Made by a program: the position numbers and the translations under genes
Shown: piece after piece, positions 1 to 6,154 of the stretch
Numbering within the stretch: position 1 is the stretch's first letter
Layout: each line of letters starts with the position of its first letter
Source of the DNA: JBFWIW01 sp050253535
GTDB lineage: Bacteria > Bacillota > Clostridia > Oscillospirales > Oscillospiraceae
Length of the DNA stretch: 10,930 bases
Reading direction: 5' to 3'
NCBI GenBank assembly: GCA_050253535.1
Contig: JBFWIW010000081.1
Location: forward strand, 1-10,930
Notes under the pieces: model-generated
What the model was told of the DNA's origin: nothing
The model's input: the letters and a program-made list of their open reading frames with translations, nothing else
Database searches by the model: none

Positions 1-104
1 CGGCGGCGGGCGGAAAACGGGCCGCTTCTTATCATCAGGTTAATCAAACAGCAGTATAAACTCCGGCCCCGTACCTTCAGATAGGGCCGTTTGGGAGGAA
101 TACC
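1..104 (+). other. Window edge: leader of pilM, possibly the tail of an upstream gene
   Basis: All three forward frames are open at the left edge and close at 41-43 (TAA), 57-59 (TAA) and 82-84 (TAG). Any of them could be the last codons of an upstream pilus gene, but the pieces are too short to identify. No convincing promoter is visible, so pilM is probably transcribed from further upstream. The segment ends with the pilM ribosome binding site, GGGAGGAA at 93-100. Confidence 0.4.
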
Positions 105-1100
105 ATGGCTAAGACCTACACCGGTATAGATATAGGTTCCGGCGATATAAAATTTGCCGTCTGTTCCGGCGGCAGCATAAGGCGTATGTCATCTTATCCG
201 CTGCCGGCAAATCTCATGCGTGACGGCGTTATTGTCTCTCCCGAGGCGATGGCCGGCGTTTTAAGAGAGGCGGCAAAAGCGGGACATATAAACGTCCGGG
301 ACTGCGCTGTTTCCCTGCCTGGGGCCGTTTCGTTTTTTCGCCGGTTCACCGTTCCGGCCATGACCGTGGATCAGCTCAAATTAAACCTTCCTTATGAATT
401 TCACGACTTCATCACGCAAGAAAAGGACAAGTATTTCTATGATTATGCCGTCGCCGGCGTTGTAAAAAATGATGACGGCTCTCCAAAAGAACTGGATCTT
501 ATGGCCGCCGCCGCGCCGAAGGCAACCATAGCCTCCTATGCCTCAATGCTGCGCCGAGCGGGCTTCCGGCTGCGTATAGCCATGCCGGACGAATTCGCGT
601 ACGCCAACCTTTTGCGCGAGTATGAGAAAAAAAATCCCGGGAAGCGGGAATACTGCATACTGGATCTCGGCAACGCCGCCACCCGCGTCCACATGTTCAC
701 CGGCCCGAATTATGAAACTACGCGCATAATTGAATACGGCGGCGCGGCCATTGACTCCGTAATAGCCGAAATCTGCAATGTGGATACTCATGTAGCACGC
801 TTATATAAGCTCGCAAACCACAACGGCGTTTTAAACCACGACGTTTGCCGGGGCGTTTACCAGGCAATTGCGGTTGAAGTTCTTCGCGCTATAAACTTCT
901 ATAATTTTAATAACGCTGACAGCAGCCTCACCGACGTCTATCTCTGCGGCGGAGGCGCGCTCATAGCGCCTTTGGCGGAGACTATACGCTCGACACTCGA
1001 ACTGAAAATACACAGTATCGCCGAACTCATGCCTGAGACAGCCGGCGAAAACACCGAGCTCGTACGCTATCCCATAGCAGCCGGCGTTACGCTTTCGTAA
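105..1100 (+). CDS. pilM: Type IV pilus assembly protein PilM (actin-like ATPase)
   Basis: PilM is the cytoplasmic, actin-like ATP-binding protein of the type IV pilus machine. It sits under the membrane, binds the N-terminal tail of PilN and links the motor to the PilN/PilO alignment complex. The 331-residue length is slightly below the usual size. Visible motifs are the phosphate-1 loop near residues 7-19 (GIDIGSGDIKF), the LPYEF segment near residue 95 that corresponds to the PilM LPYEI signature, the phosphate-2 strand ILDLGNAATRV near residues 184-194, and the adenosine motif CGGGALIAPL near residues 280-289. The ATG at 105 has GGGAGG six bases upstream. The stop is 13 bases before pilN, so the genes are co-transcribed. 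FtsA and MreB-like proteins share the fold, but the following pilN and pilO genes favour PilM. Confidence 0.88.
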   Translation: MAKTYTGIDIGSGDIKFAVCSGGSIRRMSSYPLPANLMRDGVIVSPEAMAGVLREAAKAGHINVRDCAVSLPGAVSFFRRFTVPAMTVDQLKLNLPYEFHDFITQEKDKYFYDYAVAGVVKNDDGSPKELDLMAAAAPKATIASYASMLRRAGFRLRIAMPDEFAYANLLREYEKKNPGKREYCILDLGNAATRVHMFTGPNYETTRIIEYGGAAIDSVIAEICNVDTHVARLYKLANHNGVLNHDVCRGVYQAIAVEVLRAINFYNFNNADSSLTDVYLCGGGALIAPLAETIRSTLELKIHSIAELMPETAGENTELVRYPIAAGVTLS

Positions 1101-1113
1101 GGGGGGACTTTGA

Positions 1114-1677
1114 TTGGTAAGGACAAAAAAATTTCCTGAAAAGGCGTCACTGAACCTTGTTATTAAGGAGCATACCGAGAACAGCCCCTCACGCGTCATA
1201 CCCCTTTTCTTTGTTCTCACCGTAATCATTTTGCTCTTCGCCAGATTTGCTGTCATCGGCCCCCTCATGAAGGTTGCCACGGTTAACAAGGCCGCGGCAC
1301 GGGCTGAAGATAATCTTGCCACCATACAGGCCTATACCGCCGGCTACGACGCGGTCAGCGCCGAATATGCCCGCTATTCCGACGGAGGCTTTACCGCCGA
1401 CGAGCTCTCCCTCGTCGACCGGCTGGACGTTCTCTCACTTGTTGAGGATGAACTCATGAAATACGGCCGGGTGGAATCTATGTCCGCCGTACAGAATACC
1501 ATTACCGTAAAGCTCTCAGACGTCACTCTCGAAGATGTCTCCAGCATCATTTTAAATCTGGGTAAAAATGACCTTGTCTCCGGCGTTAACGTCTCCAATG
1601 CCGGTACCGTTGAAAACTCCGCGAGCGCCTCCGTCACGATGACCATCTCGCTCACAAACGGAGGTGGCGCAAAATGA
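1114..1677 (+). CDS. pilN: PilN-like type IV pilus inner-membrane protein
   Basis: This is a 187-residue bitopic membrane protein. It has a short basic cytoplasmic tail (residues 1-27), one hydrophobic segment at about 28-51, a helical stretch rich in Ala/Glu/Lys at about 54-90, and a C-terminal domain ending in alternating strands, compatible with the ferredoxin-like fold of PilN. The tail contains SLNLVIKE (12-19), which may stand in for the INLLP motif that docks into PilM. The start is TTG at 1114, supported by GGGGGG at 1101-1106, seven bases upstream; an overlapping TTG at 1110 is in another frame and stops after nine codons. Sequence similarity to PilN is weak. The call rests on topology and on position between pilM and pilO. 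Its partner would be PilO, as a membrane heterodimer. The alternative is a GspL-C-like or generic Clostridia pilus protein. Confidence 0.72.
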   Translation: MVRTKKFPEKASLNLVIKEHTENSPSRVIPLFFVLTVIILLFARFAVIGPLMKVATVNKAAARAEDNLATIQAYTAGYDAVSAEYARYSDGGFTADELSLVDRLDVLSLVEDELMKYGRVESMSAVQNTITVKLSDVTLEDVSSIILNLGKNDLVSGVNVSNAGTVENSASASVTMTISLTNGGGAK

Positions 1678-2267
1678 TGAACCGAAAATTTACGAAGCGC
1701 GAGACGTTCCTGCTCACCATTCTCGCTCTCCTTCTTCTTGGCGCGGTGTACTACAATGTCGTCTGGCAATCTTATACGGCCGGCATCGCCGAAGCGCAGA
1801 TAAGACAGAACGAGGCCGAGATGCAGTATTATGACGAGTCTGCCCGCGCCGTGCAGATGAATAAGATGAAGGATGAGCTGGAGAAGATAACGTCCTCCGG
1901 TGAAGAAAAAGCGCCTATCGCGGAATATGACAATGCAGAAAACGTTATGCAGACACTAAGTACCGTTCTTTCAGAGACAGAAACCTATTCTCTCAGCTTT
2001 TCACCGGTCTCGTTCGAAGACGTACTGGCCCGCAGGGTTGTAAACATGACCTTTACCTGCAATAACTACACCGAGGCGAAAGATATTCTGACAAGGCTCC
2101 AGGACTGCGGCTACCGATGTCAGCTGGGGAATCTCGGCATTACAGCCTCCGCTGCCGACGGCTTAGCGCCGGACATCAAAACAACTCCCGTATCCATTAC
2201 CGTCGCCGTGACATTTTTTGAGACGTATGAGGCGGCCGACTCAGGAACCGCGGAAAACGCCGGATGA
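1674..2267 (+). CDS. pilO: PilO-like type IV pilus inner-membrane protein
   Basis: This 197-residue protein has a basic N-terminus, a transmembrane helix at about residues 11-30, a charged helical stretch at about 33-75 likely to form a coiled coil, and a C-terminal domain at about 85-185 of PilO type. In the family PilO pairs with PilN and holds PilM to the membrane while the pilus is built. The start overlaps the pilN stop in an ATGATGA arrangement (ATG at 1674 or 1677), with GGAGGTGG at 1660-1667 inside the end of pilN, indicating translational coupling. No PilP lipoprotein or PilQ secretin gene follows. Instead the operon runs into a strong hairpin, as expected for a cell without an outer membrane. 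The identity comes from gene order and topology more than from residues. Confidence 0.72.
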   Translation: MMNRKFTKRETFLLTILALLLLGAVYYNVVWQSYTAGIAEAQIRQNEAEMQYYDESARAVQMNKMKDELEKITSSGEEKAPIAEYDNAENVMQTLSTVLSETETYSLSFSPVSFEDVLARRVVNMTFTCNNYTEAKDILTRLQDCGYRCQLGNLGITASAADGLAPDIKTTPVSITVAVTFFETYEAADSGTAENAG

Positions 2268-2424
2268 CATACCCCCGCAAGCATCACTCCGCTTATTTCC
2301 CTGGGCATAGCCTGCAAGCGGCCTGTGAATATACTCTTAATACTATATTTTTATATGCAATAAAAGAGCTCCGCGCGATATCGCGCGGAGCTCTTTTATT
2401 GCTATTTTTTCCGGTGAGCCCCAG
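2268..2424. other. Convergent intergenic region pilO/kamA
   Basis: This 157-base gap between two converging genes contains the palindromic terminator. The 89 bases between pilO and the hairpin show no credible gene. An open frame that starts at the pilO stop runs through the terminator and has no family resemblance. Confidence 0.7.
2357..2402. terminator. Perfect 46-bp palindrome, bidirectional terminator
   Basis: Two 23-base arms are perfectly complementary with no spacer, centred between 2379 and 2380. The core is GAGCTCCGCGCGAT and its complement, flanked by AAAA on the left and TTTTATTGCTATTTTTT on the right. Transcripts in either direction would form a GC-rich stem followed by U-rich sequence. 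It lies between the convergent pilO (stop at 2267) and kamA (last base 2425) genes, 22 bases past kamA, so it most likely ends both transcripts. Confidence 0.85.
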
Positions 2425-3531
2425 TCATTTCTCAAGTGGCTGCGGATACTTGTAGGTAATCCCCTTGTAGTTCTCCATAACGACCTCCCGGTCATCCTTC
2501 GATATGACGTAATTATACCCAACGGGTATCTTTCCCCCGCCTGCAGGCGCATCTATGACATATTTCGGCACGGCATAACCCGATATATTACCCGTCAGTT
2601 CATGCACTATCTCGATTCCCTTGTTGACTGTTGTACGGAAATGACCTATACCGCAGCTCAGGTCGCATTGATAGAGATAATAGGGCCGTACGCGCATGTG
2701 GACGAGCTTCAGAACGAGTTCCTTCATAACCTGCACGTCGTCGTTCACGCCCTTTAAGAGCACGCTCTGGTTTCCCAACGGTATGCCAGCGTCTACGATC
2801 GCGGTGCACGCCCGTTCGGAGTCCGCGGTTATCTCTCTGGGGTGGTTAAAGTGTGTGTTTATCCAGATAGGCTGGTACTTTTTTACCATGTCCAAAAGCT
2901 CGCCCGTTATCCGCATGGGCATAACTACAGGAACGCGCGTACCTATACGGATGATGTCGACATGCGGTATGGCGCGCAAAGAGGCGATAATGTGCTCCAG
3001 CCTGTTCGTCCCCATGACAAGAGGGTCTCCTCCGGAAATGAGGACGTCCCTTATCTCCTCATGCTCGCTTATGTACCGAAGCGCCCGCTGGAAGCTCTTT
3101 TCAGGGATTATCTTATCCTCCTCACCGACAACGCGTCTGCGCGTACAGTGGCGGCAGTACATCGAGCATTTTAATGTAACGAGCAGAAGTACGCGGTCGG
3201 GATAGCGGTGTACTATATGAGGTGCAGGACTGTCTCCCAGTTCGTTCAGCGGGTCATCCATATCGTTTTCGCAGGGATAAGTCTCTTCTATTGACGGCAC
3301 ACACTGCCGCCGTATCGGGTCTAACGGGTCGCTCTGGTCAATAAGCGAAGCATAGTACGGCGTTATTGCCATACGGAACCCCTCAAGACATTTCGAAATA
3401 TCGCTCTTTTCCTTTTGGGAGAGGGTCATTAGTTTAGAGAGCTCCTCTACCGTAGTTATGCGGTGGGCAAACTGCCACTTCCAGTCGCTCCAGCCTGGAT
3501 AGCGCGCGGCATAATCGTCAGATCTTACCAT
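2425..3531 (-). CDS. kamA: KamA-type lysine 2,3-aminomutase (radical SAM, PLP), short form without zinc site
   Basis: The enzyme moves the alpha-amino group of lysine to the beta carbon, making beta-lysine, with a 4Fe-4S cluster, S-adenosylmethionine and PLP. It aligns almost without gaps to Clostridium subterminale KamA as I recall that sequence. Visible features are the radical SAM motif Cys122-x3-Cys126-x2-Cys129, GGD at 167-169, the PLP lysine Lys334 in GGGKIPV (Lys337 in the reference), and both acidic residues that hold the substrate's side-chain amine, Asp290 and Asp327 (Asp293 and Asp330 in the reference). Those aspartates favour lysine over glutamate as substrate. The protein is 368 residues, against about 416, and stops just before the Cys-rich tail. 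AGGAGG lies six bases before the ATG. It follows the ATP-grasp gene after 14 bases, in one operon. An EpmB-like role on EF-P is less likely, because no EpmA is adjacent. Confidence 0.9.
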   Translation of the reverse strand: MVRSDDYAARYPGWSDWKWQFAHRITTVEELSKLMTLSQKEKSDISKCLEGFRMAITPYYASLIDQSDPLDPIRRQCVPSIEETYPCENDMDDPLNELGDSPAPHIVHRYPDRVLLLVTLKCSMYCRHCTRRRVVGEEDKIIPEKSFQRALRYISEHEEIRDVLISGGDPLVMGTNRLEHIIASLRAIPHVDIIRIGTRVPVVMPMRITGELLDMVKKYQPIWINTHFNHPREITADSERACTAIVDAGIPLGNQSVLLKGVNDDVQVMKELVLKLVHMRVRPYYLYQCDLSCGIGHFRTTVNKGIEIVHELTGNISGYAVPKYVIDAPAGGGKIPVGYNYVISKDDREVVMENYKGITYKYPQPLEK

Positions 3532-3545
3532 TACGCGCCTCCTGC

Positions 3546-4580
3546 TTATATCTCTATGCCGCAGCGGGCGGCGGCAGCGCTTAAAACACCGTATACAAGT
3601 TCATCGTAACTTACGCCGCAAAACTCCGCCAGCATGGGATAATCGCTGTAACCCGGGGCAAGCCCCGGCAGAGGGTTTATCTCTATAAAATACGGTATGC
3701 CGGCATTCGAAATGCGAAAGTCGATACGCGTAAAATCGCGGCATCCGAGGACGGAAAATATTTTTTTTGCTGCGGATATAATCTCGTCGTTAACCTTCTT
3801 GTCTAGCTTTGCTGGGCACTCGTACAGCACGTACTCCTTGTAATTCTGCTTTACATCATAGCTGTAAACCCGGTAATGTCCCTGAGTATCTCTTTTGTAT
3901 ATTATCTCCATCGGGGGGAACACTTTTGCCTCCCCGCCGTTTCCAAGTATACCTACGGTAAATTCGCGGCCCGATATATACTCCTCCGCCAGCATCTCTC
4001 CACCGTATATCCCGATATTCCGCCTTACAAGCGCATCAAGCTCCTCCGCCGATTCGACAACACTGTGGCCAAATATCCCCTTGCTCGAGCCCTCGGCATT
4101 AGGCTTTACGATGACCGGATAGATAAGACGCGCTGCCCCTCGGCGTCCGTCTTTACTTATTAGCGCGCTCTTAGGTGTGCGGATACGATAGGTGGATAAG
4201 ACTCTTTTAGTCAGCGCCTTGTCCAGTGCGATGCACAATGTGGTCGCGTCCGAGCCCGTGAACGGTATCCCAAGCATATCGAGTATGGCCGGCACTTGCG
4301 CCTCGCGTCCGCGCCCATTTATGCCCTCGGCAATATTGAACGCAATGTCGATTTTTGAACCGCGCAGTTTTTCAGTAAAATCACGGTCAGCCTCAACAAG
4401 TACTGTTTTTAGTCCGCGAACCTCCAGAGAATTCTTTATGGCATAGACTGTTTCAATGTTGTCATACTCCGCCTCCGCATCGGGTATGTCCTCCGATGTC
4501 TCTTGATGTTTTAAATTGTAAATAATACCGACAACAGGCTTTCCTTTAGGGAGCGGAACCTCGGAATCACGTTCCTCCAT
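3546..4580 (-). CDS. D-Ala-D-Ala-ligase-like ATP-grasp ligase, partner of KamA
   Basis: ATP-grasp enzymes of this type activate a carboxylate as an acyl phosphate and join it to an amine. In the frame numbered from an in-frame TTG at 4583 (345 residues), the Ddl-like signature FNIAEGINGRGREAQVPAI is at 82-100 and LGIPFTGSD at 104-112. The ATP loop VKPNAEGSSKG is at 159-169. The Mg2+ ligands are probably Asp288, Glu301 and Asn303, in RIDF and FIEINPLPGL. The Ddl N-terminal signature GG-x-S-x-E-H-x-x-S is absent. In its place is IYNLKHQE followed by an acidic stretch (31-41), so the first substrate is probably not D-alanine. I prefer the ATG at 4580, with GGAAGG at 4591-4596; the TTG is one codon upstream. 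It heads the operon with kamA, so beta-lysine or a derived compound is a natural substrate. That is inference. Confidence 0.8.
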   Translation of the reverse strand: MEERDSEVPLPKGKPVVGIIYNLKHQETSEDIPDAEAEYDNIETVYAIKNSLEVRGLKTVLVEADRDFTEKLRGSKIDIAFNIAEGINGRGREAQVPAILDMLGIPFTGSDATTLCIALDKALTKRVLSTYRIRTPKSALISKDGRRGAARLIYPVIVKPNAEGSSKGIFGHSVVESAEELDALVRRNIGIYGGEMLAEEYISGREFTVGILGNGGEAKVFPPMEIIYKRDTQGHYRVYSYDVKQNYKEYVLYECPAKLDKKVNDEIISAAKKIFSVLGCRDFTRIDFRISNAGIPYFIEINPLPGLAPGYSDYPMLAEFCGVSYDELVYGVLSAAAARCGIEI

Positions 4581-4629
4581 CAAAGCACTTCCTTCCTTTT
4601 GTATCGGCTTTCACGCCGTATACGCAATC

Positions 4630-4658
4630 GTTATACAGCAATAATATCTTCTCGTCAA
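4630..4658 (-). promoter_or_regulatory. Sigma-A promoter of the ATP-grasp/kamA operon
   Basis: On the minus strand TTGACG (4658-4653) is followed after exactly 17 bases by TATAAC (4635-4630). This predicts transcription starting near 4623, a leader of about 43 bases, and then the GGAAGG ribosome binding site. It lies directly downstream of the hairpin that ends the preceding aminotransferase gene. Confidence 0.75.
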
Positions 4659-4686
4659 GAGGGTTTTTTTAAGAGTTTTTTCAGCA

Positions 4687-4732
4687 TAAAACAATCTGCA
4701 GAGCCCGCCTTTCGGCGGGCTCTGCAGATTGT
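4687..4732 (-). terminator. Rho-independent-type terminator after the aminotransferase gene
   Basis: A perfect 19-bp stem (4691-4709 with 4714-4732), GC-rich near the loop, encloses a 4-base loop. On the minus strand it is followed by TTTTA (4690-4686), while the + side has no T-run. The hairpin is about 97 bases beyond the aminotransferase stop and separates that gene from the ATP-grasp/kamA promoter. Confidence 0.75.
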
Positions 4733-4828
4733 CCGATAGGTCTTTCGAATCTCTGTCAGATCCGAAATCAGATGTACTTTTCAACTTCGTTTGCCGCTTA
4801 ATAATGCGGTTTACAGATCATGAAGAAA

Positions 4829-5998
4829 CTATTTGCTTAGTATTCCGGACTCGCGTATGGCCCTTATCGCGGCTCTCATCTCCTCCTCCGTCCGCACAAG
4901 AGCCATGCGCACATAGCCCTCTCCGGACGGACCGAAAGCGCTGCCCGGAGTCATAATGATCCCCGCGCGCTCGATCAGGTCGGCGCAGAATTTTTCCGAC
5001 GATGTATAGTTCTTCGGTATCCCCGCCCAGACAAACATCGTGGAGGGGCAGCGCGTAACCGGCCAGCCAATTTCCGTCAGTCCGTCGCAGAGAATATTCC
5101 TACGCTTTTCGTATGCCCGGCAGGTGTCCGCAACACAAGCCTGGTCGCCCGTGAGGGCGGCGATGGCCGCCTTTTGTACCGGCAGGAACACGCCGTAATC
5201 CATATTCGATTTAAGTACGGCGAAATTGCGTACAATGTCGCGATTGCCGATGCAAAATCCTATGCGCGCACCCGCAAGCCCGTAGCTCTTTGACAACGAA
5301 TTGAATTCCACGCCGATATCCGCCGCCCCCTCAAATTTAAGAAAACTTCCGCAATGCCTGCCGTCATATGAGAGGTCGCTGTATGCGTTGTCGTGCAAAA
5401 CACAGATATCATACTCCCGGGCAAAGGTTATTAGGTCACGGTAAAAACTGTCGGGTGCCATTGCGGTCGTGGGGTTATTGGGATAGGAGATGATCATGAG
5501 CTTGGCTCTCCTGGCGATATCAGAAGGTATGTCGCGCAGGTCTATAATAAATCCATTCTCCTCGCGCTGCGGCATAAGGTGTATCTCAGCCCCCGCTATT
5601 CTGGGGCCGCACGCAAATGTCGGATAACATGGGTCGGGAACCAGCACTACCTCCCCCTTGTCGACAATGGAAAGCGCTATATGGGCGAGACCGTCCTGGG
5701 AGCCCAACAGCGACACAATCTGCCCGGCGGGGTCGAGCATCACACCGTAACGCCTGCGGTACCAAAGCACGACGGCATCCAGAAGTTCCGACAGATCGCG
5801 TACGGCATAGACGTAGTTTTTGGGATCCTCAGCAGCTTTTGAGAGTGCGCGTACAACATGCTCAGCCGGTGGTATATTTGGCGCCCCGATACCCATGTCT
5901 ATAACGGTCCTGCCCTCCGCCAATTTTTGATTTTTCAGCGCCAGCTGCCTGGAAAAGACTCCGTCTTCAAAAAGTTCCATACGTTTAGCAAATTTCAT
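4829..5998 (-). CDS. PLP-dependent class I/II aminotransferase, LL-diaminopimelate aminotransferase-like
   Basis: A fold-type I aminotransferase that exchanges an amino group between an amino acid and a 2-oxo acid. Numbered from the ATG at 5998 (389 residues), it has the substrate-end motif GIGAPNIPP (36-44), LGSQDGLAH (98-106), VPDPCYPTF (120-128), SYPNNPT (171-177), the PLP Schiff-base lysine Lys237 in SLSKSYGLAGARIGF, and a carboxylate-binding arginine, Arg364, in YVRMALV. The GS-(Q/K)-(D/E)-G-(L/I)-AH and VPDPxYP blocks resemble the DapL group, which makes LL-diaminopimelate from tetrahydrodipicolinate. The substrate cannot be fixed by eye, and alanine or other transaminases share these motifs. 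The frame extends to a TTG at 6040 without a ribosome site, whereas AGGTGA lies four bases before the chosen ATG. No clear promoter separates it from the upstream Mop gene, so readthrough is possible. Confidence 0.82.
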   Translation of the reverse strand: MKFAKRMELFEDGVFSRQLALKNQKLAEGRTVIDMGIGAPNIPPAEHVVRALSKAAEDPKNYVYAVRDLSELLDAVVLWYRRRYGVMLDPAGQIVSLLGSQDGLAHIALSIVDKGEVVLVPDPCYPTFACGPRIAGAEIHLMPQREENGFIIDLRDIPSDIARRAKLMIISYPNNPTTAMAPDSFYRDLITFAREYDICVLHDNAYSDLSYDGRHCGSFLKFEGAADIGVEFNSLSKSYGLAGARIGFCIGNRDIVRNFAVLKSNMDYGVFLPVQKAAIAALTGDQACVADTCRAYEKRRNILCDGLTEIGWPVTRCPSTMFVWAGIPKNYTSSEKFCADLIERAGIIMTPGSAFGPSGEGYVRMALVRTEEEMRAAIRAIRESGILSK

Positions 5999-6048
5999 AA
6001 AATCACCTAATAAGTCGCATTCTGACAAACCGGAGGCCAAAACGGTTA

Positions 6049-6087
6049 AATTTTGGGCCGGGTCTCTGGGAGACCCAGCCCAAAATT
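6049..6087 (-). terminator. Hairpin after the Mo-hydroxylase gene, terminator or attenuator
   Basis: An 18-base inverted repeat (6049-6066 with 6070-6087, one mismatch) closes on a 3-base loop about 68 bases past the Mo-enzyme stop. On the minus strand it ends in AAAATTT, a weak U-run, so termination may be partial. Only about 40 bases lie between it and the ribosome site of the aminotransferase, with no good -35/-10 pair in them. Confidence 0.6.
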
Positions 6088-6154
6088 CTCAAATTTCAGA
6101 GATTTTCACAGGACTCCGGAACCTACGCGGGGATAACGGCTGACCGCCGCACTA

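Noticed and set aside
2264..2455. 63-codon open frame overlapping the pilO stop in an ATGA arrangement
   Set aside because: It reads straight through the palindromic terminator and into kamA, has low complexity and resembles no family.
2696..3205. 169-codon open frame opposite kamA
   Set aside because: Shadow of kamA, lying over its radical SAM and PLP domain. No ribosome site or recognisable protein pattern.
2425..3531. Glutamate 2,3-aminomutase
   Set aside because: As I recall, that enzyme replaces the two substrate aspartates with Lys and Asn; here both are Asp (290 and 327).
3546..4580. Annotation of the ATP-grasp gene as housekeeping D-alanine-D-alanine ligase
   Set aside because: The N-terminal D-alanine-binding signature is missing and the gene is in an operon with kamA, not with cell-wall genes.
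2425..4583. Part of a lysine fermentation cluster
   Set aside because: No kamD/kamE, kdd, kce or kal gene is present, and the unit ends in a terminator right after kamA.
5999..6040. N-terminal extension of the aminotransferase to a TTG at 6040
   Set aside because: No ribosome binding site precedes it, while AGGTGA precedes the ATG at 5998 and the shorter protein has the usual family length.
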